A stretch of 64,000 nt of DNA from Isoetes taiwanensis (taxonomy: Eukaryota; Streptophyta; Lycopodiopsida; Isoetales; Isoetaceae), in assembly GCA_021234155.1 (NCBI GenBank), contig JAJEKV010000031.1, positions 13,693,748 through 13,757,747 of the forward strand, written 5' to 3'. Shown one piece after another: positions 33,140-43,038 of the stretch. Both the position numbers and the translations under genes were made by a program. The notes beneath the pieces were generated by a model, which saw nothing but the letters and a program-made list of their open reading frames with translations, searched no databases and was not told the origin of the DNA. How positions within the stretch are numbered: position 1 is the stretch's first letter; every line of letters begins with the position of its first letter.

Positions 33140-33660
33140 AGGGTGTCACCTTATAGACGCTTGTCTGAAAGCCTCCAAGCACTTTGATCACACACAACCT
33201 CTGTCCCTTTACAGATGCCCGTCTGAAAGCTTCCACGTGTCAGAAGCAGGCGCAGGCTTTGTCACCTTACAGACACCTGTCCGAATATCCAAATGCAGAA
33301 TTCAAATGCAATCTCTACCACCTTATAGGCGCTTATCTCAGATGAATAGTGGCAATGATCACTTCCTTATAGACCCCTATTTAAAAGCCTCCTGCATGCA
33401 AATGTTTGAATCCATGGCGATGCCTCCAAGGGCAAGAAGCAAGAGCAGGCTCTTTCACCTTGCAAACACCCGTTTGAAAGTATTCAAGTGCATAAATCAA
33501 GTGCAGCCTCAACTTCTGCCACCTTACATATGCTTGTCTGAAATGAAAATAAGCAATGGTTTACCCCCTTACAGATGTCCGTCTGCAAGGCTTCACCATG
33601 TAAATGCTTGAATCCAAGGTGATTGAATGGTGTCACACCCTCTGAATCCCGTCTTAAAAT
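33140..33660. repeat. Array of nine hairpin-forming repeats
   Basis: A unit of about 24 bases, with core near CAGACGCCCGTCTG preceded by ACCTTA and followed by AAAG, occurs near 33146, 33208, 33261, 33319, 33363, 33457, 33519, 33564 and, weakly, 33632. Spacing is irregular, 44 to 94 bases. The core is an inverted repeat (CAGACG, two bases, CGTCTG), and several copies keep paired changes or G-T pairs. Spacers also share AAGCAGGCGCAGGCT-like and TTGAATCCA words. The array is directly upstream of the minus-strand coiled-coil ATG. Confidence 0.7.
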
Positions 33661-34744
33661 TAGGTTGCAAAAACTTGTCGTTTTCTCCTCTCATATCCTA
33701 AGCAAATGTGTGCAAACCAGATATGAAGAAAAGTATATAGTGCTGGAAAATGAAACAATGGAAACCCTAAAACCAGCACTGAAAGTCTGTTATTTTTGCT
33801 CTAAAGTCCTATCCAAACATCAGCAACATAAAATATTTTTGAAATAACTTTCAGAGAGCTTTCCAAAGATATAAATTTCATGAGAAGCCGAGTCACAGAG
33901 AAATAGATATGAACAAAAATGTAATATGAACCACAAAGTGGTGGTGCAGGCTGTCTATCTGTGTTTTTGCTATAGAAACACCATTCAAACACATGCAAAT
34001 CACATACCTTCAGAAAGATCTCTGAGGGAGCTTCCCAATGCGATAAATTTCAACTGAAAAGGAGTTAAAATTCGCCAAATACGATATAAAAAATATGTGG
34101 ACAATACCACGAGCACTTCAAGGTTTTTTTTTCTCTCGATTTGCAGCCCGAAAATTTGAGTTTTTGTTGAGAAAAGATTATTGATCTCCAGATATGATCA
34201 AAAGTGTTTGGGCAGCACCACCAGTACTTCGGGCTTTTTTGGGGCCTCCAATTTACAGCCCGAACTAATGTAAAATATTTAGTGATATGCCAGATCACAT
34301 GTCCTAATGTCCATAGACTTGAAGGCTATAGGTATGTCTCTATTAATATTGCCCGAGCCATCTTGCTTGCTTATAGAGCCCAAAATGTGGTAGGAGAGCC
34401 CCGGGGGGTTCACCTTTGATCAGCGTATAACCCATGAGAGTTCAACGGAGGGGTGTTTTTTGGACCATTTGCGTACGTATACGTAGGGATTAGGGGTGTT
34501 TTTAGGCACTAATTTGGGGCAATATCTATACACAAAGGGGTCAAATTGCCTTTTAAAATTGCGTATACAAGGGGGGTTTTTTGCTACCCTCCGAATGCAG
34601 ATGCCATACCCCCCTTATGTATAAGTGCACCCCCCGGGAGGAGAGCCCTTCAAGTAGCCGTTTGATCTAAACCCTTAGACTTTAGGATATACGAGCGTTT
34701 GCTTTTGGAGTACGAAGGCTAGAGCCACAGAAGAGCAAGAGTCA
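33661..34744. other. No supported gene
   Basis: Contains two loosely related stretches around 34090-34160 and 34205-34265 (both with ACCACNAG.ACTTC and TTTACAGCCCGAA-like words) and a stretch of G-runs and C-runs at 34390-34640. Nothing is claimed. Confidence 0.4.
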
Positions 34745-35690
34745 CAACTTTTTGAAGACATTGAAGACCCCAGCGACATACTGACAAATGAAAAGAGGAG
34801 AGTGAAAAGCAGACACAAAAGAGGGAAGCACAATGGCAAACACCTCTACCAGCGAAACGAGTAGTACAGGGCACCACTGACCTATCAGCAATCTTCATCG
34901 AATGGAAGACGTATGTTAATCATCTGCATCAAGAATCTTCGGGACTGTCAAGCACCCAGCTGCCACATCCACGAGCTCATATCAGAAAAAAGATCTCGAC
35001 CCCTTCAGCGACTCGATGCACATGAGTTCAAATAGAAGAACGCCATAATCTTCTGTCGAAATGACAATTTATAGCGACACATGAGCACATAGAAACCGGA
35101 GGGAAGACCACCACGAAGCAGCTCAAGTGAATGTCATGCAATACCAAGGAGCAACCAAGCTAGACAACTACACAGCACCTAAGGCCGACCAGGACGGAGG
35201 AAGATATTTTGTTCGAAGAAGAGTTCCAGATCCAAAAACGCATGGAAACACGAAGGACGATTTCAATGCTTCAACCAAGTAGTTTGAGACTTGCGTGGAC
35301 CCGATCCAAAGGATGAAGGAGACGACCCAACCAGTAGGTATAAATCACTCAAAGGCGACTAGGAGGAGCTATCGTAGGTGGAAGGGGGATGAACACACTT
35401 CTAGGCACGGGGGCGGCATCTCGCAACGAAGCAAAGTCCAAGGAATAGGAGTCATGCTCAAAAATTCAACCTGCAGAGGAATGACACTATCTACCTGCCA
35501 GTTGCCATCTCAGAGCTTTGAAGGCGTGCAAGAATGCTTGATTGTAACAATCAGGCAATCTTACTCAAGCAATCAATGGCACCACACATCTTCAACCTTC
35601 CAATGGCACACCGCATGTAGGGACATTGAGTGGTCATCGCACTCCACATGACAAGTAAATATATTAAGGAGGAGCATTTTCCACTCAAGG
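34745..35690 (+). repeat. Repeat R, copy 1
   Basis: About 945 bases matching 63064-64000 in the same orientation, 28.3 kb away. It begins near CAACTTTTTGAAGACATTGAAG. No frame is open throughout; a short segment VNVMQYQGATKLDNYTAPKA is open in copy 1 and partly in copy 2. It lies on the 3' side of the minus-strand gypsy remnant, so it may be 3' UTR or LTR of that family. Most differences between the two copies fall at CAG or CTG. Confidence 0.85.
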
Positions 35691-35859
35691 GGCCACATCG
35701 AGGAATATTCTTCACAACTTACAATGACGAGCTCAGATCAGACACGAAGGTCAGCTATAGTAGCAGCACCTCAACCCGGATATGCAATAAAACTGAAGAA
35801 TCAATAGCGATGGTTTGGATTTGATTGTAAACACCTTTCTGAGCCAAAATAATCAAGGA

Positions 35860-36770
35860 GTAGTAGACATGAGAGGAGCATTAGACAGATTTTCGGTAGG
35901 TTCTCAGATTTGATCACTTGGAGAATTCCAATCGACTGAATAAAAAAGATAACGATACAGGAGCTTGGAGTCCAAAATTTCTCAAACTTTAAATTCCACG
36001 TGATCATCAATCTCGACTAGTGGTGGAGGCGGGGGTACTCGATTTGGAAATGGATTTACCATGTAGTGTTTCATCAAAGAGACATAGAATACAAGGTGAA
36101 GTCAAACAAACGGCGGAAGCTCCAGATGAAAGGTAGCATCACCAACTCAATCAATGATCTGATAGGAACCCAAGCGCCGATAGTCAGCAGATCCTGGCGC
36201 AAGAGCCAAACAAGGTCACTAGCTGCAAAAGGAGGAGCATGTTGGTGCTCCGCATGATGACCATAACATGCTTGGACCTAAAGAATATGGTGTTCAACAT
36301 CATCCTAGAGTGTGTGGAGCTTCTCGAGTTGGGTCTCGGCACTAGGATTGACTGAGTCATATCCTGGGGCAATGAAGGACCTTCCGAACATGTTCTTCAT
36401 GCTCTTCTAGAGTCTTCGAATAAACTAGAATATCATCCCGATAGATGATAATAAATAGATCAAAAAACTCCAGAAAGACATCCATAACCATGTGCTGAAA
36501 GACCGTTTGAGCATTAATGAAACTAAAAGACGTGACATCATTTCCTGATCCAAATAAAATTATCTAGGCACCTCAAAGATCAATCTTGGTGAACCTTGCA
36601 CCTTGCAGCCAATCAAGTAACTTTTGAATCAGAGGAAGAGGATACCGATTGCGTACACTGTGATCTTGTTGAGGTCGTCATAATCCACAACCAACCGCAA
36701 AGAACCGTCCTTCTTGAAGACAAAGAAGATGACAACGAGTGTCCATATTTCAAACCTCAGGCGAATCTGT
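35860..36770 (-). pseudogene. Ty3/gypsy pol remnant: reverse transcriptase joined to integrase end and chromodomain
   Basis: On the minus strand, 36740-36640 gives FFKKDGSLRLVVDY then LNKITV, the opening of gypsy reverse transcriptase. Then come a block resembling FQHMV (SFSTW in a shifted frame, 36490) and the palm strand with YLDDI decayed, followed by a KTLEEHE-like stretch at about 36400. At about 36360 this passes directly into QLEKLHTL, then QACYGHHAEHQHA, then DLVWLL, the C-terminal part of integrase; RNase H and the integrase core are deleted. From 36000 to 35880 the translation reads EILDSKLLYRYLFYSVDW then EPTENLSNAP, a clear chromodomain with two stops. Chromodomains mark chromoviruses, which use them to direct insertion to heterochromatin. 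The element is dead. Confidence 0.8.
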
Positions 36771-36774
36771 GTTT

Positions 36775-36880
36775 CATATTTCAAAATCATAGGTGCCCCC
36801 AATCATAAATGACCATAATTGAAATGAAAGGCAACCAAAGGCCACAATATATGATCTAGGGCATAGGATGGACAAATCGT
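36775..36880 (-). repeat. Dispersed segment shared with 4956-5100
   Basis: Inverted match to the segment at 5.0 kb; see that entry. It abuts the reverse-transcriptase remnant. Confidence 0.5.
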
Positions 36881-37106
36881 GCCCTACCAAGGTCGGTCCA
36901 TGGCGATCTTGTTTAGAATATGTAGCATTGAACATGCTTATTAAAAGTTTGCAAAAATGGAATTTCATGATCGCTGTCATATTTCGGTGCGAAGAGAGTG
37001 TGGTGGAACAATTATGGAGGAAATAATAGTTGTTTGTCTCAAACAATCTAAGAACTGGTTACTTTTTTTTTTTTTTAATCTTTGAACCACAACATGTGTA
37101 GAGAGC

Positions 37107-37925
37107 AACAAGAAGCAGCTTAGGATTCAAATGGACCTCATAATATAAGTTTCACACAATGCTGCACTTAGATTTGCAACTGAGAATTAACTCACCAGAA
37201 CTACCAGTATTTTCCAAGGGTATTACATCTCCGTCTCTATGAACTGCATAAGGAACAATTTATACTGTTGGATTCCACATGTATGATTAAAAGTAGAAAC
37301 ACAATATCAGTAACGTACACTTGTCAATCTCATCTTCTAACTCTTCAGGGAATCTTTCCATAAGAGAACTGGTGGATTTTCCTTCTTCTTCTTCATTGAA
37401 TCTTTGCCCATCAGTACCAGCACACACAAAACAAACCTACAAACCATGTAGTAGATTAAATATCATGATCATGGGCATTGATGTGATTAAGCAACGTTGC
37501 ACCTAAAATTCAGACAACTGCAATTTTATATCGCTTTCCTGTTTCTAATCTGATAGGCAATGCAAGTTGCAAACTATGGCATGCTACTGCTACGGCTACT
37601 GTACCAGACCAGCCAATGATGCACTGAAGGAAGAAAGATTTTGTTAAGTATTAACCGCTGTCTTCGTTCAGATGATGCTCTCCTCTTCCTCCTTTGAAAA
37701 CAACAAGTGGTAGGCAGCAACTGGAATGTAACGGAATATAAAACCAGATTAAGAAATCAAGGATTTGATTTAGGTTACTGGAAAATAGTAGGCCGGGTGC
37801 GGGAGAGCGTGAAAAATATTCGACCTTGGAGCTGAAATCTTAATCTTTTGCGGACATCAAAACCCTTATCAAAACCAAGAAGGGTTTTGGTCGGAAAATT
37901 TAAAAAAAAAAATATCAGTTTAGAA
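37107..37925 (-). pseudogene. Duplicate of SAS10-like promoter, exon 1, intron 1 and exon 2
   Basis: Matches 49697-50465 in the same orientation over about 800 bases. It includes the flank upstream of the gene, exon 1 (ATG at about 37396, reading MGKDSMKKKKENPPV before a frame change), the donor GTACGT, and exon 2 with its acceptor and donor. The copy ends before exon 3. Exon 1 carries a frame change from a one-base difference, after which EELEDEIDK is out of frame. It is therefore a 5'-fragment duplication, not a retrocopy, since introns are kept. Confidence 0.75.
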
Positions 37926-38540
37926 AGGGTTTTTGGTCAAAAAATTTAACAAAAAAAAGAAAATCAATTTACAAAATAATATCAACTAGGCCGGATTTAG
38001 GGCTACAAATCCGGCTAATAAAAACGCCTGCTCTTTTTGGGTTGCCCCTAGGGGGGAAAACCTTTGTCCATGTGGGTTTTCGGCATATTCCTTGGATATG
38101 TTGGTATATGCTTGAGATATTCCAAAAACTAGCGCCCTTAAACTGTCGGTTACCCTAGTTCATGTGCGAGGCTTTTTGCTTCTTTTCCTACCGGTGACCG
38201 GAACAGCTGTTGTAGGCTAGATGGCTTCCAGATCTGCTGATTTGACGAAGTTTGAAGGCTCTTAGGTCGAGCTTCAACCCTTGGGCAGCCTCAAATTCAT
38301 GTCCGATGCAGCCCCAGAAGACAGAAGCCACAACTAGCAGAAAGTTAACCATAAGAGCTTGCAAGGGTATCATCGTTAGCTCTCACTGCATTCAGCCATT
38401 TGCTATAAAAATTCAATGGTTTTTGCTAGGGACGAAGGTGGATTCTTCCCTTCCTATTTTTCTTCTCTTCGAGTTAGGACAGCTACTGGATTTATTGATT
38501 TGAAAGGCAAGAGTGTCTGTGCGTATAAGTCTGATGCTTG
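37926..38540. other. No supported gene
   Basis: A 61-codon minus-strand frame from 38373 begins with a hydrophobic, signal-like stretch (LMVNFLLVVASVFWGCIG), but has no supporting context. It is not called. Confidence 0.4.
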
Positions 38541-38544
38541 CTAG

Positions 38545-38595
38545 CAATGCATAGCACTCTGAATGTAGCAATGCATAGCACTCTGGATGATGGCA
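38545..38595. repeat. 25-bp tandem duplication
   Basis: TAGCAATGCATAGCACTCTG occurs twice in direct succession with a short linker. Confidence 0.9.
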
Positions 38596-38675
38596 GTAGA
38601 GTGATCACGACTTAAACTAATTCTGTGGTACTGTCTGAACAATGTATGCTTCCTCATATCTCTTAACTCTAGCAG

Positions 38676-38813
38676 GTGATTAAGCAAGTTGATTATGGAA
38701 CTGCAGATATTCTTCGCCCTTTTCAAAGAGCGATGCACTTGACACAAGGAATATCAAAGGAAATTTGTGCGGACCATGTTAAGCAAGTGATAACAAGCAA
38801 AGATGGCATTGAG
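38676..38813 (+). CDS. Orphan exon candidate, 46 codons
   Basis: A 138-base segment lies exactly between a CTCTAGCAG acceptor and a GAG-GTAAAC donor, and is open in phase 0 throughout. It encodes a soluble peptide beginning VIKQVDYGTADILRPFQRAM and ending VITSKDGIE. Length a multiple of three, clean splice signals at both ends and normal composition suggest a true internal exon. No neighbouring exon was found on either side and the family was not recognised, so it may be a stranded piece of a duplicated gene, like the SAS10 exon-1 copy next to it. Confidence 0.4.
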
Positions 38814-39400
38814 GTAAACCCTGAGACCGATTTTTAGCATCAAATAAAAGAATGCAGCTATACTAGGTATCATTGTAAGTGGCAAAACCAAATTCGTTCA
38901 GGCGAACTCCTGAGTAGATATTTTGCACATGTTGACACACATTCCAACACAGCCACTATTTTCCAGCTACCTGAAATTACAAAAGGGTTGGTTACTTCAA
39001 ACTGAATGCTGGATACTGATATGTTTTAGCGGGGAAAGACGACTTACATAGACTTCAAAATGCACACACCACTTTTTTGTTTGACATCATTCACTTCCAC
39101 TTCAATAACCTTCCACGGTCAAATTTTTTATCAGCACTGTAATGTATCCTATGGGAATGGAAATAATTGTAGAAGCTGCTAACCGTCCTACTAAATGCAT
39201 TTCCCAAGGCTATATATTTGGCACATTCCAATTAAATGGGCTGCAGACATAATTATCTTATATCGGGCCTTTTAATGTATGCATTTGTCTCGCATATTAC
39301 CTTCGCAACACCAAATTCCTGCTTTTGAAAGTTTTAAAAGTTTTTAAGTTCCATTTGTTTATCTTGTTTAATCTTCATATAAATTTAGTATGATGCTTGC
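38814..39400. other. No supported feature
   Basis: AT-rich, no motif-bearing frame. Confidence 0.5.
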
Positions 39401-39407
39401 AGCTGAG

Positions 39408-39492
39408 GATGAGGCAATGGGATGGGTGCACAATCATTATGGAATCCTGAAGGGCAATGGAATGGGTGCACAATCATTATGGAATCTTCAAG
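39408..39492. repeat. 41-bp tandem duplication
   Basis: AATGGGTGCACAATCATTAT and GGAATC, preceded by GGCAATGG, occurs twice. Confidence 0.85.
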
Positions 39493-39693
39493 GTACTAAT
39501 GACACATCTATGTAATGATTATAAATTGTTTCCAATTCGAAGATCGATATAATCTTTGACTTTGTTTAAAAAACATTATACATAGAACATTTCAAATAGT
39601 ACTTAATCTAGAACTTTAATACCTCATAATGCAATTATTTTAACTTTCACATGTCTAGAACTGGCATTATTTCAACTTATCAATATTCGGTGA

Positions 39694-39738
39694 AGAGAAA
39701 TGTTCGCAGTGGCCTTGGCCACTGCGATAAATTTCTTG
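39694..39738. other. Long near-perfect hairpin
   Basis: Arms CGCAGTGGCC and GGCCACTGCG are separated by TT (39705-39726), and the pairing continues outward imperfectly through AAGAGAAATG and ATTTCTT. It lies 70 bases left of the Copia-type element. Confidence 0.75.
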
Positions 39739-39803
39739 TAGTATAAGGCTATATCTCTTGCATAAGAGGTATGAGATTGCAAATGTAGAATGAGAATTTT
39801 GTT

Positions 39804-39808
39804 ATATT
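39804..39808. repeat. Target-site duplication, left (Copia-type)
   Basis: ATATT, identical to 42028-42032. Confidence 0.85.
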
Positions 39809-40131
39809 TGTCGAGAAATATGATATCGAGATCACCATCTTGCCGCTAGACGTGATGTATCAGCACTTACAAAAGACTTAGCACTTTCGGCCACATACAT
39901 AAGCCGACTAAGCACCTTATCGAGTCTAGCAACGGCCCACCACTTGTCATAATTAGCGGCGGCATAATTGGGAGTGGTTGGTAACGGAGCAATTAATATT
40001 GCACCTTATACGTATATCTTGTATTCATACTTACGTTGAATACAATTCCATTTTGCCTTTGTTTTGGGAGCTTGCACTCTCGGATATTGGTGTGCATCCC
40101 CTTCTCTCCCTTTCTTAGTGCAACCTTGACA
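39809..40131 (+). repeat. Left LTR of Copia-derived element
   Basis: It starts TGTCGAGA and ends CCTTGACA, and TGTC/GACA are terminal inverted repeats. It matches 41703-42027. The last 120 bases (from GTATATCTTGTATTCATACT) are almost identical in both LTRs. Confidence 0.9.
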
Positions 40132-40143
40132 TGGTATCAGAGC
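40132..40143 (+). other. Primer-binding site of Copia-derived element
   Basis: TGGTATCAGAGC directly follows the LTR. It is complementary to initiator methionine tRNA, the usual primer of plant Copia elements. Confidence 0.9.
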
Positions 40144-40181
40144 ACTAGGTGTGCTGAGATTGATTCAAGATCAACACAACA

Positions 40182-41629
40182 ATGGAGAAGGATGCAAGCT
40201 ACAACCAGATTACCTTCCCTGGCGGTCATGCGATTCAAATCTTTGACGGCACAGGTTTCCAGCAATGGAAAAGTAGAATGATCTTCATTCTCAAAGATGA
40301 AGGAGTTTGGGAAATTGTCACGGCCAAGAACCCGCACCTGGGATGCCAAGAATATCGTTGATTTGCATGCTTGGCTAGAGATGACAAGGCAATGGCATAT
40401 ATTGGGCTCTCTTTACTGACTCTATTCTTGATGGGTTCCAACAAGAGAATAGCCACGATTTGTGGCATGCTCTCATTGAGAAGCATGGCCAAAAGACCCA
40501 TAAGATTGGGCACTTGTATGCAGAGGTGATGGATATGTGCTGGGACGAGACTGCTGAAAGTCTTGAAGAGTTCTCAGATCACATGAAGCATGCCTTCCAA
40601 CAGATTGAAGCTTTTGGAGAAGAGCATCAGATCTCACAATCGATGCAACTATTTTTCTTCCTCAGGCCATTACCTAATGTATTTGATTTTTTGTGCAGCA
40701 GCTTCATGCAAGACAAAGATATGGGCTTCCATCAAGCAATCACTTCTATTAAGGAGGAGATCATGATGAGGCAAGATGCAGGTAAAGATAATCATGCCAT
40801 TCTCTTTGCAGCAGGGCATTCAAAGACTCAATCTATCCTAAATGGGGATGAGCACAATGAGGAGGAGAAGCACATTGGCAGCAGATTATCTCTTCCTATT
40901 AAGCATGAAGTAGTGGATTTAGATCCTTCTACTTTCTGGATATCAGACGATGCAGTAGCACCCAATAAATGGATGCCAATTTCTGATATTCCAGCACCTT
41001 CCAAGCAAGGATTAATAGATATCTCAGCCATCGAGCTAGGATATCTTGATGTGGCCTTCGTCTCCCCATTTTCAGGCAATGTGGCAACACTTCATCAAGT
41101 GGCATTCATTTCTGATACTTTGGTGGCATTTATGGAAGGACGCATTCAGGTTCTCACACCTGATCAACTGATTTTTCTGTTCGGATTACAGAAACTTTCA
41201 GCACTTACAGCACTTCCAACACTTCCAGCACCTGTTATGGCACTCAACTCAATTCTATTTCTAGATCAAGGAGGAGACCTTAATTCACTTAATTGTGAAG
41301 GAGTTGAATATGCATCATATATGATCATGATTCCAAAGCAAGGAGGAGTAGTTGACTTTTTACTTTTAGCAACATTTGATCAAGGTCAAGCGAAGGTATT
41401 AAGGTTTGATTTCCATGAAGAATTTCAACCTAACATTGTTGGAGTAGCTGCATTTGTGGTTATTGAATCCACAAGCCTTAATGGAGTAATCATCTTTGAT
41501 ACTTCTATTGCCTATATTGCGGATATGCATGGAAACAATTTTCATCCTCCTTTTGGCAAAACAATTATGGATATCAAAGACAAACTTCATTTTCCTACTC
41601 AACTTATCATTCTCGACACGATTGGTTGA
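40182..41629 (+). pseudogene. Gag of Copia-derived element, with small frameshifts
   Basis: The ATG at 40182 opens a frame with ITFPGGHAIQIFDG, FQQWKSRM and LKDEGVWEIV, typical of the N-terminus of Copia gag. The reading frame shifts at 40338-40342 (CTGGG) and again near 40390 and 40416 (ACTGACT); from 40430 a frame of about 390 codons continues with LWHALIEKH and LEEFSDHMKHAFQQIEAFG, the gag core. The rest (from about residue 115 of that frame) is unusual: acidic and hydrophobic blocks with repeated ALPTLPAP-like words, no CCHC knuckle, no protease DTGA, no integrase or reverse transcriptase. The C-terminal part may be a replacement unique to this family. It ends at 41629. Confidence 0.7.
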
Positions 41630-41702
41630 TCAATGTGTCTATTTACCTACCAGAGAGAATAGAGCTGATCTCTTCATGAAAACTTGGTTTGCGAGCCTTT
41701 CA
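41630..41702 (+). pseudogene. Copia RNase H C-terminal scrap
   Basis: In another frame the peptide YLPTRENRADLFMKTW resembles the last block of Copia RNase H (a segment of type IxTxENxADxFTKxL). It lies immediately before the right LTR, where the pol end is expected. It shows that the element arose by internal deletion of pol. Confidence 0.6.
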
Positions 41703-42027
41703 TGTCGAGATATATGATATCGAGATCACCATCTTGCCGCTAGACGTGATGTATCAGCACTTACAGCACTTATAGCACTTTAAAGACATAAGTGTCTTGA
41801 CTAAGCACCTTATCGAGTCTAGCAGCGCCCACCACTTGTCATAATTAGCGATGGCATAATTAGGAGTGGTTTGGTGACAGGAGCAATTAATATTATCAAG
41901 CTTACACGTATATCTTGTATTCATACTTACGTTGAATACAATTCCATTTTGCCTTTGTTTTGGGAGCTTGCGCTCTCGGATATTGGTGTGCATCCCCTTC
42001 TCTCCCTTTCTTGGTGCAACCTTGACA
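41703..42027 (+). repeat. Right LTR of Copia-derived element
   Basis: Matches 39809-40131, same termini. Confidence 0.9.
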
Positions 42028-42032
42028 ATATT
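42028..42032. repeat. Target-site duplication, right (Copia-type)
   Basis: ATATT, identical to 39804-39808. Confidence 0.85.
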
Positions 42033-42846
42033 TGTGCTTCAACATCCCAAATATATGTAGGTCACATATACACACTTTTGTATGTGGGATTTAATTTGTA
42101 ATTGTGTATATGGGTTGCGGGCCCCCCTTGTGGTGGCAAAGCAGGATCCCAAGTAGCATTCACGTATAGAACATCCCACACACATGTATGTACACCCTTG
42201 TTCTAAGCCATTTTTCTAGCTTTTGAGTCTCTTCAAGGGCCATTCATGTTTTACTTGCATTTGTTTTGATGTGAAATATTCTTCATGAGAATATGTTGAG
42301 GTCCAATGATCCCAAGTGAGAAACTAAGGAGCAATCATGTGTTATGCAATGTAGGGGTGTAATTGGTGGAGTCACCAAGTAGTCGTAAACAAAAGTGAAA
42401 AGTTGTGATTATACATTGGTTGGGCTAGATGTATTGATATTTGCATTTCATATGGAAAGGCCATATAATGGAATTCTACATTTCTAGTTGCTGAATTTTA
42501 GCCCAGTTAGTGTAAAGGAAAATAATGCAACAAAATTGCATGATAAGGTGAGCCTAAATCGTTTAGTACACCTCTGCAAGCATTTCCAAAAGGTTTGCCA
42601 TGAAGATCATGTGCAAAGTTACAAAACGATTTTAGACCTGCTTCAGTTGTATGGCTCCTATTCTTCCGCATGCTTTAATGTTGAGAAGTAAGATTTCATC
42701 TAGTTTTAGGCCATTCATTTGCATCTTTAAAAAAACCGTTCAAGAGTGGAAAGACCATTACCAGGTGTTGCATGTATGCCGGAACGATTGTACTCCATGA
42801 TATAATATCTTGCGTTGGTAAACCCTCAGAGACACGTAAGCTTCCT
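42033..42846. other. No supported gene
   Basis: A 67-codon plus-strand frame at 42488 has no recognised motif. Confidence 0.45.
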
Positions 42847-43038
42847 CTAGATTTCAACGTTTGGCATGCATATCAATAAGAGTCGCCTCAAGAATGTTGT
42901 ATGAATGGGCCTGCCTCTTGTAATGTTATCTTGTCTAAGGCCCTTTGAATGCATCTCTTGGAAGAGATCAAATGGAGGACTCAAACTCGAGAACATAAAG
43001 ATACACCCAATGACTAGTATAAACAGAAAAAACACCAT
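42847..43038 (-). pseudogene. Possible PPR-like scrap
   Basis: A 63-codon frame contains LFQEMHSKGLRQDNIT, the pattern of a pentatricopeptide helix-turn (LFxxMxxxGLxPDxIT). Only one such unit is visible, and the rest of the frame is hydrophobic. It could be chance. The nearby PPR pseudogene at 45.6 kb on the same strand makes a common source conceivable. Confidence 0.3.

Larger units (their letters stand above)
39809..42027 (+). mobile_element. Copia-derived gag-only element (TR-GAG type)
   Basis: A 2.2-kb LTR element with two similar LTRs (323 and 325 bases), primer-binding site, gag and almost no pol, bounded by a perfect 5-base target duplication. It fits the non-autonomous class in which terminal repeats and gag are kept and enzymes are supplied in trans by a Copia relative. 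A small remnant of the pol end remains before the right LTR. The LTRs differ at a few dozen positions, so the insertion is not very recent or carries sequence errors. Confidence 0.9.

Noticed and set aside
33140-33660. CRISPR array
   Set aside because: Repeats are degenerate and irregularly spaced, and the sequence is clearly eukaryotic.
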